Source of the DNA: Bradyrhizobium embrapense
GTDB lineage: Bacteria; Pseudomonadota; Alphaproteobacteria; Rhizobiales; Xanthobacteraceae
Assembly: GCF_001189235.2 (NCBI RefSeq)
Contig: NZ_LFIP02000007.1
Span: 1-62,650, forward strand
Reading direction: 5' to 3'
Length of the DNA: 62,650 bases
Numbering within the stretch: the stretch's first letter is position 1; the number at the start of each line of letters is the position of its first letter. A program made the position numbers and the translations under genes. Positions 35,130 through 44,740 of the stretch are shown piece by piece. A model generated the notes under the pieces. The model was given only the letters and a program-made list of their open reading frames with translations, did no database searches and was not told the origin of the DNA.

Positions 35130-37611
35130 TCCGGGACCCTGCAGGACTGGTTGTAACGTTGGCGCCAGCTCTGGAAGGTCGCGGCAAATCTTTGACAAAA
35201 GATAAACTCTTGATTGTACCAACGCCTCGCGACACCTCCCGACGCACCGGATTCATTGCTGAAGCTTGGACCGGTTAAAATTGAAGACGAACTCCGTTCG
35301 TTTCGTACAGAACCATCGTTTTATCGGATCGCAAATCAGAGCTTACTCGCATGCGGAAAGCATCAGTACCGCCGAATAGAACGGCTGGGTGCGAGATCGA
35401 TCGGGCCTGACGAAGGGATGGCGGCCGCGCGCATTCCGCGGTTGGGGCGCGTGCTCCGACGACTTTCTCTTTGCGTGCCTCGCGGATCGCTGTCCTGCTG
35501 CACGGCACGCCAGCCACTAAAAGGGGCGATCTTTCGGCAAAGGGGCCAACGATTTTCAGCGTGTCAAAATCGCACTGCAGCTCTCTTACCCTGGAGCGCA
35601 ACCAGCAGGCGAACCGCAATCTGCGCTGATTGCCGCGCCGGTGTTTGGCGGGCCTCACGACTGGCATGCCAATCCTCCGCGGCTGGCGGCTTCCAGGAGT
35701 CTGCAGGCGACATGAGTTCGAGCGCCATTCTCGTGACGCGATACATCTTCGCACACTTCGTCCAGAACCGCTCGCAACAGGGCAGCCAATTCGGAATCGA
35801 CCAGACGAAATACCTCAATCCCTCGACAATGATCATGTTTCGGCGTGTATCGAGCGCAATCCCGTCTCGCGGCGATGGGTTTTGTTGAGCTGGATCAAGC
35901 GAACATGGTTCTTGACCCTGCCCAGCATCCCGAAAAGTGGACTAAGAATGGTGACGGTGAATGGCAGCGCGCGGATAAACCTGCACTGTATCTCTCTAAA
36001 GCTCGGGACACCAAGGACAACGATGCCGAGAGTGTAACAAGCATCTCGACCGATTCGTGCGACAATAACGTTGATGTAGACAAACTCACTGAAGCGCTCG
36101 ACGAGCTCCTCGCTGAACAATAGGCGGTTTGTCCAATGCTCCCGGCAGCAGCCATTCTGCTTCCAGAGGTGGCGGCCATAGACCCATTGCTGAAGGTAAT
36201 TGGCTTCTTTGCGAACTTTGACGAGCGCCGACCCAAATTGTGGGCGCGGCTGTAGAGAACCCAACGTGTATCAGACTTCGTAGGGACTCCTCCTTCGGAA
36301 ACGACTTTTTTGCCGAACGCATAGTCCGGCAAGTTACGAACGTTTCAGCTCGCAGTCTGAGTTGCCGCCGCCGGGCCAGCCAGTCGTTCTTGATTACGAA
36401 ACGTTCTCGGTCGGACGCTTAGCCGGCTAACCTCCAGCACCGGTTGTAGGCCGATGACTTCGCATCGGTCGGTCGAGGCACAGCCGTCCTTCGGGCAGAT
36501 CCATCGATCGAAGAGGTCGTTTCGTGCGCTCGATCCAGACAGAGCTGACATCAAGGACAACGCGGCGACGCCGAGTTCCGCTGAGAAGCCGGCCCAACGA
36601 AGATGCTTGCGCTGCTCTGAGTGACGCAACAAAGACGAGGACGGCGAGAGCTCCAGCTGCGTGATCCAGTCAACCTCACTCGACGTGACGTTATCAGCCC
36701 ATCGCCGAACCCTTGTCCCGCGGGTCCGGGCGCGGTCACTCGCAGAGCTCCGCATCGACAAATCCGGCCAGAGCGTGGCCACTCAAACAATGGCAGCGGC
36801 CGGGCGATCACCTGGCCGAAAACACGCAATTGCCTGCGGCCTGTGCCACGTGCGCATTCTGTCGGACAAGCGCGCTTCATGTCTGAAACCCGCCTCCGAC
36901 TGTCTTCGAAAGCCACATTGCGTAAAAACGACGCGGGAGCGCCCCTTGAATAATGCTGGCCCAAATCCTGCACCGGCTATCTGCGCCAGGAAGCTTAACG
37001 ATGGCAACAAGATGGGATTCGCGTTTGGGCCTTGATCCGTCAATCGACAATGCGGTTGCCGCGCCCGAGGTCGTTTGTCTGCACCACGCTGGGAGAACGC
37101 AAGACGTTCCTGCTTGCCACGACCTCGCGCGGCATCGGTCATGTGACCGGACAATTGCGCTCAGAAGAGGGCCGGCGCATGTTCACTTTCACGCGGCACG
37201 CCTTCGGTGGTGGGCGATCTCGGTGGGATTCGGAGACAGACAACCATGTCCGTGTAGATCCAAGCATTCGTCGGATGGTGCGGTGGGCCACCGTCAAGGT
37301 CGCGAAAGGGCTTGCCGGCGCACCGCTACACTTAGTGAGCCGCGACGCCGGCATTTCGTCATCGACACCGGGCCGTACCCGGCAGATGCCGTTTGATGGC
37401 TTCATTCGAAAGCTGGATGAGGCTGCTCCATGTCAATCTGCCTGGCCTAACCCTCCTCCCGCGAGACCCCTTTCCCGCGATCAATGCGGCCTCGGTAATG
37501 ATCGTCGACATGGCTCGATCAGCAACCTGGCCGCGGAACCCCCAGCACCGCCATTGCCTTCCGCGTCAAGGCTGACGGTTGCCTGCTCGCCCTGAAGCAA
37601 GGCGTCAATAC
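35130..37611. other. 2.5 kb almost without genes
   Basis: No family motif is recognisable on either strand except the small ORF at 35845-36123. Open frames such as 36345-36782 and 36551-36973 on the minus strand overlap one another and have the Arg/Ser-rich look of shadow frames. A frame at 35564-35836 (minus) has a helical tail (SAQIAVRLLVALQGK) that could be a gene fragment. Confidence 0.5.
35845..36123 (+). CDS. Small hypothetical protein
   Basis: 92 residues with natural composition and below-average GC: RLAAMGFVELDQANMVLDPA, then KWTKNGDGEWQRADKPALYL, then an acidic C-terminus KLTEALDELLAEQ. No family is recognised and no strong ribosome site is seen. It could be the C-terminal part of a larger decayed gene. 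Confidence 0.4.
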   Translation: MYRAQSRLAAMGFVELDQANMVLDPAQHPEKWTKNGDGEWQRADKPALYLSKARDTKDNDAESVTSISTDSCDNNVDVDKLTEALDELLAEQ

Positions 37612-38937
37612 ATGATTGATGAACTGGATCTGCGAACCTTCACGCGACATCCGCAACGCGACGCTGTGCTCGGCGAAGTGCACGCGCGCCCTTTCACGCG
37701 CCTGGTTTCGCCCTTCAGCGTGATCCACTTCGCTTTTCTTGCACAGGGCGAAGCGGCCACGAGCGATCGCTGCCGCTTTATCGATTTTTGCCTCGAGCGC
37801 AATCTTACGCCGCCTGAGCAATCGGCGAAACTTCATCAGATTGTCATTGGTCCAGCTACGCTACGCTGGGAGCAGCATTCGGAATTCACAACATTCACCT
37901 GGATCTGGACTAACGCAAATCGTTCTGCCGCAGACCAATTTGACAAAGTTGATGGTACCGTCCGATCGCTGATCCGCGCGTTGCGTCAGACTGGACAGTT
38001 GCTGGTCGCGATCAGGCTAGAAGTGGAGCAGGACGCCTCGCCGACCAGGCGGGCCGAACAGATTTTTGACAAGAACAGCCTGGCCATGGTTGCCACAAAG
38101 AGCGGTGCAGGCGTAGCGGCCTCAGACTTCCGCGTAGACGAAAAAGGCTTCACGAAAATCCTCGTCTGCGACCTCGGGTTGACGTCGCACGATCTCGGAG
38201 CGTTGGTGCAACGGCTCCTGGAAATCGAGACCTACCGTCCGTTGGCGCTTCTTGGCTTGTCGACGGCCCTTGAGCTTGCACCATCCGTCGATCGCATCGA
38301 CCGGCGTCTTGTTGAGGCACTCGAGAAAATGCAAAGCGGTGAAGGGCTGCAGTTCAACAACCATCTGCTTGCCGAGCTGACGGCGCTGGCCGCATCTTTC
38401 GAAAGAGGCGCGACCGGCAGCCTGTTTCGCTTCGGCGCCAGCAGGGCCTATAACGAGCTGGTCCAATCGCGACTGTCCATCATTGAGGGCAACGATGTCT
38501 CGGGCTATCCAACCTGGTCGTCGTTTCTGGCGCGCCGCATGGCGCCGGCGATGCGAACCTGCGCGACCGTGGAGGATCGTCAGGCGACTCTCTCGGTCAA
38601 GCTCGCGCGTACCGCCGATCTGTTGCGAACTCGGGTCGACGTCGAAATCGAACGACAGAATCGTGACCTGTTGCAGGCCATCAACGAGCGCGCGAGACAG
38701 CAACTTCGGCTGCAGTGCACGGTCGAGGGATTGTCGGTCGCGGCGATAGGATATTATGTGGTCAGCCTGTTTAGCTATCTTGCCAAGGGCGCGCATCATG
38801 TCGGACTGCGAGTAGAGCCCTCATTCCTGACCGCAACCTTCGTGCCGATCGCGGTCGGCGTCATCTGGCTGGTGAGTTACAATGTCCGAAAGCGACACTT
38901 CAAGCACGACGACGCGCCCTCGGTTACTTACGACTAG
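37612..38937 (+). CDS. DUF3422 family membrane-associated protein
   Basis: 441 residues. The N-terminus LDLRTFTRHPQRDAVLGEVH ARPF pattern and the segment RWEQHSEFTTFTWIWT are characteristic of DUF3422. A helical domain follows, and two transmembrane segments lie at the C-terminus (VEGLSVAAIGYYVVSLFSYL; FVPIAVGVIWLVSYNV). The function is unknown. The gene is intact and isolated in a decayed neighbourhood. The ATG at 37612 is preferred over one 33 bp upstream because conserved residues begin there. Confidence 0.85.
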   Translation: MIDELDLRTFTRHPQRDAVLGEVHARPFTRLVSPFSVIHFAFLAQGEAATSDRCRFIDFCLERNLTPPEQSAKLHQIVIGPATLRWEQHSEFTTFTWIWTNANRSAADQFDKVDGTVRSLIRALRQTGQLLVAIRLEVEQDASPTRRAEQIFDKNSLAMVATKSGAGVAASDFRVDEKGFTKILVCDLGLTSHDLGALVQRLLEIETYRPLALLGLSTALELAPSVDRIDRRLVEALEKMQSGEGLQFNNHLLAELTALAASFERGATGSLFRFGASRAYNELVQSRLSIIEGNDVSGYPTWSSFLARRMAPAMRTCATVEDRQATLSVKLARTADLLRTRVDVEIERQNRDLLQAINERARQQLRLQCTVEGLSVAAIGYYVVSLFSYLAKGAHHVGLRVEPSFLTATFVPIAVGVIWLVSYNVRKRHFKHDDAPSVTYD

Positions 38938-39032
38938 ATCTCCTCGAGGGAATCGGTGCGTCCGTCCGGGGAAGCTCGCATGGTCGTGGTGCGACGCTGC
39001 CGCAAGATCGCGGCCATCTCCCGCGCAGGGTA

Positions 39033-39063
39033 ATGCCCCGCCCGGACCAGCCGGGCGAGGCAT
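39033..39063. terminator. Hairpin between DUF3422 and DUF736 genes
   Basis: Arms ATGCCCCGCCCGG (39033-39045) and CCGGGCGAGGCAT (39051-39063) pair over 13 bp with one mismatch around a 5 nt loop. It lies between two convergent genes and could end both transcripts. No T-run follows on either side. Confidence 0.55.
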
Positions 39064-39074
39064 CGTGGATCGAG

Positions 39075-39398
39075 TCAGTCGCCGTTGCGACGGCTGGGGC
39101 GGGACCAGATCAGGCTGAAGCCCTCGCCTTCCTCGTCGGCGAAGAGATTGGCGAAGATCGGAGCGGTGAAGCTCGGATCGTCGAGCTTGAGGCTCAGATA
39201 GTCGCGACCCTCGTTGGAGCGCTTGGACCAGCCGGCCCCGATCTCGGCCCGGCCGACGTAGATGCGGTGGCTCGGAGCGTTGTCGTTGGAGCGGTTGGTC
39301 TCGGCGACGATACGGACGCCCTTGGCTTGCAGGCTCAGGGTGACAATCTCGCCCTGGAAATCGTTGCCCACCTTCTTGAAAGTACCGATGTTAGCCAT
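39075..39398 (-). CDS. DUF736 family protein
   Basis: 107 residues starting MANIGTFKKVGNDFQGEIVT, the fixed DUF736 N-terminus, followed by VRIVAETNRSNDNAPSHRIY, GRAEIGAGWSKRSNEGRDYL and a Trp-containing tail. The family is found almost only on plasmids and integrative elements of proteobacteria; the function is unknown. AGGAG lies 8 bases before the ATG. A long structured leader precedes it. Confidence 0.9.
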   Translation of the reverse strand: MANIGTFKKVGNDFQGEIVTLSLQAKGVRIVAETNRSNDNAPSHRIYVGRAEIGAGWSKRSNEGRDYLSLKLDDPSFTAPIFANLFADEEGEGFSLIWSRPSRRNGD

Positions 39399-39600
39399 GT
39401 CACTTCTCCTGTTGTGTTTCGAGCCCGCGACCACCGCGGCCTCGATGGCGATCTAAAGGCCGAGGACGATCGGCGACGCACCCCTTGCGGGCCGGAGCGC
39501 AGCGGAGGACGCCGTTGTGGCGACTTTCTTGGCTCGCGAGGAATGGGCGAAGCCCAGGGGAAGAAAGTCGCATCAACGGCGTTGCGGCTCAGACGATCGA
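39399..39600 (-). promoter_or_regulatory. Structured leader upstream of the DUF736 gene
   Basis: Arms GCCGTTGTGGCGACTTTCTT (39511-39530) and AAGAAAGTCGCATCAACGGC (39561-39580) pair at 18 of 20 positions. The interior GGCT/AGCC extends the structure. A block GGGCCGGAGCGCAGCGGAGGA (39489-39509) recurs almost unchanged before the DUF2493 gene at 41401-41422 (minus-strand leaders). The region has no ORF and looks like a structured 5' untranslated RNA or a protein-binding control site. Confidence 0.5.
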
Positions 39601-40343
39601 GGCGGAGCCGGTCTTCGGCCAGATCAAGCCATCTAAGAGGCCACGTGCGTCCGCGGGCTGGATCGCAAGCTCGGGAGAAGACTTGGCAAATCTCGGTTGG
39701 GCTGCACAAGAGGTTGGAACGAATCGGCGAACAAAGAGAAACAACCTGCCGCAAAGGGCGATGTCGTGATGAGAGAACAATCGAGAACGACTCACCGTGC
39801 CAAGCGAAGGGATGGGTCCGGCCGAGATCCGCGCAGCCTGGTCGAAGCGCTGCGAAGGGGCTCGCGATAGCTCTCACTCCAGCCACTTGCCACCGTTCAA
39901 TTACCGATCCTGCGCAACCTGTTCGATGAGGAAGGTGACGATGGATCATCATTCGCGCGTTGCGGCCATGAGAAAGGTTGAGACTGTTGCCCCACCAGTT
40001 CAGCCGGCTCCAACAGGCGGGTCTTCGCAAGCAAGAACAGTCACTGCGTCCATGTCGCGCCGCCAACGCAAAACGCGTCAGCAGCCCGATCCCCGCAAGC
40101 GTGAGCACCAGGTGCGACGGAAAAGGCCAGGCCGCCACTGACCGCACTAAGGCGGCGCGGCATAACGAGCCAATGCGTGGTGTGGTCAGAACAAGACCAG
40201 GCGCGAGCATGGTGGCGGCTTCATTCGGATGGATTAGGAAGGCGTCTTCCACCACCGTCGCAAGCCGCGACTTTGGAGCCAAAGCTGGACGCGCCGGAGT
40301 GACAGGCGTCCAGCTCCGCTCGATAGTTTGGAAAAGACGGCGC
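39601..40343. other. 740 bp without a confident gene
   Basis: A minus-strand frame at 39335-40468 runs through the whole stretch but also through the DUF736 start, its leader and the end of the DUF2493 gene, so it cannot be real as a whole. Its part near 40000-40260 has one plausible membrane-protein-like run (AWPFPSHLVLTLAGIGLLTR) and might be a gene relic. Confidence 0.4.
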
Positions 40344-41267
40344 TCACGCGCCACCGAATTTCCAGACGGGGATGCCGAAACGCCTCGCCTTGTCGGCGAG
40401 GTTGTCCTGGATTCCCGTACCCGGAAAATGCATGACGCCGATCGGCAAGAGCTCGAGCATGGCATCATTGCGCTTGAAGGGGGCTGCCTTGGCGTGCTTC
40501 GTCCAGTCGGGCTTGAATGCGATCTGGGTCACCTTGCGGCTCGTCGCCCATTTGGAAGCGATCAGTTCGGCCCCCTTGGGTGAGCCGCCATGGAGCAGGA
40601 CCATGTCGGGATGTTTGGCGTGAACCTTGTCGAGGCGATCCCAGATGAGGCGGTGGTCGTTGAAGTCGAGCCCGCCGGTGAGTGCGATCTTCGGTCCTGC
40701 CGGCAACATGACCTCGGTTTGGGAGCGGCGCTTGGCGGCGATGAAGTCGCGGGAGTCGATCATCGCTGCCGTGAGCGTGCGGTGGCTCACCAGCGAGCCC
40801 GACCGAGGACGCCAGGACGAGCCGGTGTGAACCTCAAACTGCTCCATCGCCTGGTCGCGGAAGAGTTCCAGGCAATTTCGGCGCTCGATCAGGGTGATGC
40901 CCTCCGCCGTCAGGCGCTCGAGCTCGACCGATCGCACCTCTGACCCATTCTGCTCCCGCTGGCTTTTGTGCTGCGCTTGTTCATTGTCGTCGAGCTGTCG
41001 TTCGATACGATCGACGGCCCGGTGGAACAGGTTGACTGTTGACCAGAGGAGTTCGCTGAGATCGGGTTCAAGCCGCGTATTGCTCATCGTGGCGACCAGC
41101 ACGTCGAACATATCGACGATGGTACCGGCGATCATCCGGCCCTCGGGAAGAGGTCTTGGATCTGGCTGGTCGTCGAAGGGGCGATAGCCGAAGAGCTGCA
41201 ATTCGGTGAGGACGTGTTCGCTCGGAGACGGGTCATGCGTCGGTTCGATGTCGTCGTGGTCGGTCAT
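40344..41267 (-). CDS. DUF2493 (SLOG-like) domain protein of the element maintenance cluster
   Basis: 307 residues. The first 200 are helical (ELQLFGYRPFDDQPDPRPLP near the start). The C-terminal 110 form the DUF2493 Rossmann-like domain: PKIALTGGLDFNDHRLIWDR, MVLLHGGSPKGAELIASKWA, and DAMLELLPIGVMHFPGTGIQ, ending with the usual GIPVWKF. Such proteins bind nucleotide-like ligands and are common on rhizobial plasmids and islands. An AAGGA ribosome site precedes the ATG at 41265-41267; an upstream in-frame ATG is not supported. Confidence 0.85.
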   Translation of the reverse strand: MTDHDDIEPTHDPSPSEHVLTELQLFGYRPFDDQPDPRPLPEGRMIAGTIVDMFDVLVATMSNTRLEPDLSELLWSTVNLFHRAVDRIERQLDDNEQAQHKSQREQNGSEVRSVELERLTAEGITLIERRNCLELFRDQAMEQFEVHTGSSWRPRSGSLVSHRTLTAAMIDSRDFIAAKRRSQTEVMLPAGPKIALTGGLDFNDHRLIWDRLDKVHAKHPDMVLLHGGSPKGAELIASKWATSRKVTQIAFKPDWTKHAKAAPFKRNDAMLELLPIGVMHFPGTGIQDNLADKARRFGIPVWKFGGA

Positions 41268-41480
41268 CGCAAGAGATCCTTTTGGCGGAGCGGCCGCGCC
41301 CATCGCGGCCTTCGTGGCGATCACTCAGACGGCGGGCGGAACGGGCCAGAACCCGGAGCGGCTTGTCCGCCCAGGCCCGCAGGGCGTGGGCGGAAGCGAA
41401 GGGCCGAAGCGGCAGCGGAGGATGGCGAAGACCGGCTATTTTGCTTCGCGATGCAAAGCGCGCTCGCCAAATCGCGATCG
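41268..41480 (-). promoter_or_regulatory. Structured leader upstream of the DUF2493 gene
   Basis: It shares with the DUF736 leader the block around 41401-41422 (GGGCCGAAGC-GGCAGCGGAGGA), a following TTTTGCTTCGCGA-like segment near 41440-41450, and the start-proximal CGCGGCCTTCGTGGCGATC (about 41304-41322, against CGCGGCCTCGATGGCGATC at 39437-39455). A hairpin TCCGCCC (41366-41372) / GGGCGGA (41388-41394) lies inside. No ORF of credit. Confidence 0.45.
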
Positions 41481-41644
41481 TGTCTTCTCATTGCCTGCGC
41501 GCGGCGGAAAATGGCCGGACGCAGCCATTGCCGGCCCGGGCCGCTTGCCGTCCGATCGCCCGCTAGAAGGGCCGAAGGTCGCGTCCTCTCCGCCAATTGG
41601 GTTCGGCTATGACCGATCTTTCGCCATCGGTCGAATTACCGCGA

Positions 41645-42706
41645 CTACCCGGCCTCGATCGTGGACGAGCGCAGGAAGCGGGCGGCATCGTCAGGAACAA
41701 GTTGAAGCCGCAATGCTGCCCGGAGAACCTCAAGGCCGAAGACATGCAGATCTTCATTGAAGTCGCCGAGCCAAGGCGATAGCGAGATCGCTTCAACGCC
41801 GGCGTCCTCCGCGCGCCGGGTAAGGATGGCTTGTACGGCGTCTCCGGCGGCATCGGCGTCACGGGCGATATAGAGCCGACGCAAGCCAGCCGGCAGCAAC
41901 ATGGCTGAGAGATGATTGGCCGAAAGCGCAGCAGCCATCGGCAAGGTCGGCAGGACGCAGCGCAGCGACAGCATGGTCTCGATGCCCTCGCCGGCAGCGA
42001 GCACATCATCCACCAGGCCGAAACGAACAGCGTTACCGAGCAAGTCGCCCATGGCGCGCCGTGGGGTGTCGATGGGAGCCTTGCCGAGCCGGATGCGATC
42101 AAAGCCGTCCGGATCGAGCCAGGTGCGATGCACGCCGCATATCCGCCCATCAAGATTCGTGACGCTGGCTATCATCGCTGGCCATGTTTCCATCGGCAAA
42201 TGCTCGTCGGGTCGATAGTAGCAACGTGGATGGAAGCGCAAGCTGCCGCTATGGTGGATACTGACTATTCCGCGACGCCGCAAATAAGCTTCGACCACCG
42301 TACCGTCGATGGAGCTGGACATTGCAAACAGGCGACGGGCGGCTTGCGGCGAACCGGCTCGCGCCGCTGGAGCGTCGGCTTTCGGGGCGGCTTGCTGCTC
42401 GCAACGAGGTAGCGTTAGAAAGCGTCGCGCCTCCTCGGCAACCTTGCGAAAATCGCGTAAAGCCATACTTTCGCGGATGATATCGAGCAGGTCCCCATGT
42501 TCTCCGGTGGCGGCATCGGTCCACTTTCCGGCGGGCCCCTTTGTCGATTCCTGGAGCCGTACGAACAACGAGCGTCCTGGCGTATTGCGAACGTCGCCAA
42601 CCACCCAGTACCGCCCCACCCGCTTGCCATTGGACAGATAGTGTCGGCATACGCCCTCGGCCTCGCGTGCGAGGCGGCGTACCAATTCTGAGACATCAAA
42701 GACCAT
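41645..42706 (-). CDS. Toprim-domain protein (DUF7146/primase-like)
   Basis: 353 residues from ATG 42704-42706. The N-terminal half has a primase-like zinc-less region (CRHYLSNGKRVGRYWVVGDV, AGKWTDAATGEHGDLLDIIR), then the DUF7146 segment AYLRRRGIVSIHHSGSLRFH. The Toprim part has AAGEGIETMLSLRCVLPT (catalytic Glu) and LYIARDADAAGDA (Asp pair). It probably primes or processes element DNA during replication. The start overlaps the stop of the parB stub (TGATG). Confidence 0.85.
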   Translation of the reverse strand: MVFDVSELVRRLAREAEGVCRHYLSNGKRVGRYWVVGDVRNTPGRSLFVRLQESTKGPAGKWTDAATGEHGDLLDIIRESMALRDFRKVAEEARRFLTLPRCEQQAAPKADAPAARAGSPQAARRLFAMSSSIDGTVVEAYLRRRGIVSIHHSGSLRFHPRCYYRPDEHLPMETWPAMIASVTNLDGRICGVHRTWLDPDGFDRIRLGKAPIDTPRRAMGDLLGNAVRFGLVDDVLAAGEGIETMLSLRCVLPTLPMAAALSANHLSAMLLPAGLRRLYIARDADAAGDAVQAILTRRAEDAGVEAISLSPWLGDFNEDLHVFGLEVLRAALRLQLVPDDAARFLRSSTIEAG

Positions 42707-42804
42707 CACGCGTCCTCCCGCTCAACGAAAGGGATCAAGTTGAGTTTGCTTAAGAGGATGTCGCGCGACGGCGACAGCTTGATCTTCCAAACGGCGCTTG
42801 CCAT
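42706..42804 (-). pseudogene. N-terminal stub of a ParB-like partition gene
   Basis: Thirty-two codons, MASAVWKIKLSPSRDILLSK then LNLIPFVEREDA and stop. Intact ParB-like genes at this place in related elements begin with the same KI-LSPSRDI-NKL pattern and go on for about 600 residues. Here the frame jumps from that N-terminus straight to a tail overlapping the Toprim gene, so nearly the whole gene has been deleted. A GGAGAAG ribosome site is retained, and the stub could still couple translation into the Toprim gene. Confidence 0.6.
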
Positions 42805-43260
42805 GTCAGCTTCTCCGAACCGGGCGGCCGGGAGCCTCTCTCGGCCTCCAACCCGTTCGCGGACAAGCCTGTCCAGCTCTCGCTCTCGCTTTCGGCGGCA
42901 AATGGCGTTCGTTGGCGTGTGCCGCGCTATCGGAAAAAACCAGGTCGCGCCGTCACATGGCGGATCGGATGAAGCTCAAATGGCCGCCGGCGGTGGCAGA
43001 GGCGATTATGTTGACTGCCCCTGAGCCAAGACGTTGGGGCGAACACGAAGCTGAACGCACGGAAATGGGTTCGTGGCAGCGATTGTATGAATCAGCCGAT
43101 CGTGTCGACGCGAGAAGCCAGAGATTCCGATGTCGTCGTCGCAATCCCTGCGCGGGTCTCGATCCCGCAAGAATTCGAAACTGCCCGGACCTGGCAGTCC
43201 GCGATGGACATGACGGCGAGAGAGCAGCGCCCATCACCCCTGAACGTAAGGGTAGGCGTA
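42805..43260. other. Leader region of the lost parB gene
   Basis: No convincing gene. It contains GC-rich palindromic stretches just before the parB stub (around 42818-42870, GGGCGGCCGGGAG and GGCCTCCAACCCG) that resemble the other leaders of this cluster. A plus-strand frame 42798-43385 has one natural-looking run (KLKWPPAVAEAIMLTAPEPR) but otherwise reads as a shadow. Confidence 0.4.
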
Positions 43261-43290
43261 CCAGGCCGGAGACCAGGATCTCCGGCTTGG
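43261..43290 (-). terminator. Hairpin after the DUF932 gene
   Basis: CCAGGCCGGAGA (43261-43272) and TCTCCGGCTTGG (43279-43290) pair at 11 of 12 positions around a 6 nt loop. It lies 7 bp beyond the DUF932 stop. No U-run follows. Confidence 0.55.
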
Positions 43291-43296
43291 CTGACA

Positions 43297-44490
43297 TTAC
43301 GCCGCGCGGTCGAGCAACTTCTTGGCCTTGGTCTCCATGTCCAGGCGGACATCTTGATGCGGCTTGTCACGCGCGACGGCGGTGATGCCCTGCACGAAGT
43401 CGAAGATGCTTTCAGGCGGGCGGCCCTCCTCCGCCAGCACCGCATCTATCACCTTGCCTGTCTCGGCCTTGGAGAAGCCGCGGCGGCGCAAGAACTCGGT
43501 GCGATCCTCGTCACTGCGTGCCACGATCCGCGCGCGAGCGGCCTTGATGCCGTTGACGAACGGCATGGGTGAAGAGTCGGCGAAGCTCGACAATGCCGGG
43601 GCTGCCTCGTGAGCAAATCGCGAGGCTGCGTATTTGGAATGGCGGATTGTGATCTCCTCGAAATCTTCCACGCCCCACAGATTGCGATTCTGGCAAACCG
43701 CACGAAGATAGAAGCTCGCCATGCCGAGGGTCTTCGCGCCGACTTCCGAGTTCCAACAATAGAAGCCTCGGAAATAGAGGTCGGGCGAGCCGTCGCGAAG
43801 ACGACCGGCTTCGATCGGATTCAGATCATCGACCAGAAAGATGAAAACGTCCCTGTCTGATGCATACAGGGTCGTCGTGGCCTTGGAAATGTCGACACGG
43901 GGATTGTAGATGCCGCTCGACCAGTCGAGTACACCGGGCACCTTCCATCGTGTATCGCCTGTGCCATTGCCGGCGATGCGCTGTACGGCCTCGACCAACT
44001 CGTGGTCGTAGATCCGGCCATAGTCGGGGCCGGTGACGGCGCGAAGCTCGACACGGCTCCCCTCGGTCTCGAGCGTTTTGATCTGCTCCAGACGATTGGC
44101 GTTCAAGCCATATTGCAGGTTGATGGCTGCGAGTGACGCAGGGAGCTGCCGCAGGTAAGCGGCCGGAGCGCCAACCTGGCTTGCAAGCTGACCGAAGCTC
44201 CAATGCGTCGGTGCAACCGGAGTGTCGGAGCCGGGCAACATCAAGGCCAGCCGCTCAGGGTCGGCACGGCTTGCGTTGACATGGATCAGCGCGCTTTCGA
44301 CCACGCGCGTCCGGCTGCGGTTCGCCCGATCGTGCACCGTGCGGGCCAGCTCATCGAGCGACAGGTAACGCTGATCTGCTGGGCGGGAAAACCACTCCGA
44401 GGACACCCGACCGACGCGCTCGCCGCGCCTCACATCCACTTTGTATCCGCCGCTCGCAATTCGGCCGGCATCAACAATTTGCGTATTCAT
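43297..44490 (-). CDS. DUF932 domain protein
   Basis: 397 residues from MNTQIVDAGRIASGGYKVDV; GGAG lies 8 bases upstream of this ATG, which is preferred over one 15 bp earlier. The DUF932 core is clear: RYLSLDELARTVHDRANRSR, HWSFGQLASQVGAPAAYLRQ, ELRAVTGPDYGRIYDHELVE, RDVFIFLVDDLNPIEAG and GFYCWNSEVGAKTLGMASFY. The family (phage/plasmid LGT_TIGR03299-like) is widespread on mobile elements; the function is unknown. Confidence 0.88.
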   Translation of the reverse strand: MNTQIVDAGRIASGGYKVDVRRGERVGRVSSEWFSRPADQRYLSLDELARTVHDRANRSRTRVVESALIHVNASRADPERLALMLPGSDTPVAPTHWSFGQLASQVGAPAAYLRQLPASLAAINLQYGLNANRLEQIKTLETEGSRVELRAVTGPDYGRIYDHELVEAVQRIAGNGTGDTRWKVPGVLDWSSGIYNPRVDISKATTTLYASDRDVFIFLVDDLNPIEAGRLRDGSPDLYFRGFYCWNSEVGAKTLGMASFYLRAVCQNRNLWGVEDFEEITIRHSKYAASRFAHEAAPALSSFADSSPMPFVNGIKAARARIVARSDEDRTEFLRRRGFSKAETGKVIDAVLAEEGRPPESIFDFVQGITAVARDKPHQDVRLDMETKAKKLLDRAA

Positions 44491-44740
44491 GGCAGCAATC
44501 TCCATGACGGGCGCCGGAAGACTCTCCTCCGACCCTCAACCCGTCATGGCCAAGGCCACCCCACTCTGCCTCTCCCTTTTTACGGCCACCCCGAGGCCCA
44601 AGACATTCCGGCGCCGCCGCAGCTACCGTCAGGGATGGAAGCCCGAAGGGTGAAAACCCGGCGCAAGCCGGGGTTTCAGCGTGAGCCGACAGCCCGCTCC
44701 CGCAGGGAGACGGCAATGAACCCGAGACCTACGGTCCATG
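44491..44740 (-). promoter_or_regulatory. Structured leader upstream of the DUF932 gene
   Basis: Nested hairpins are visible. CATGACGGG (44502-44510 region) pairs with CCCGTCATG about 35 nt on. AAACCCGGC-GCAA-GCCGGGGTTT (44654-44676) forms a 9-10 bp stem with a tetraloop. CTCCC-GCA-GGGAG follows near 44697-44709. There is no ORF. The layout (long GC-rich palindromic leader before a mobile-element gene) parallels the leaders at 39399 and 41268. Confidence 0.45.

Noticed and set aside
39335..40468. 377-codon minus-strand ORF
   Set aside because: It would overlap the DUF736 start, its leader and the end of the DUF2493 gene; composition is Arg/Ser/Pro-rich, as in shadow frames.
43511..43530. CGTGCCA element resembling a reverse sigma-54 -24 box
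   Set aside because: No TTGC at the required distance and it lies inside the DUF932 coding region.
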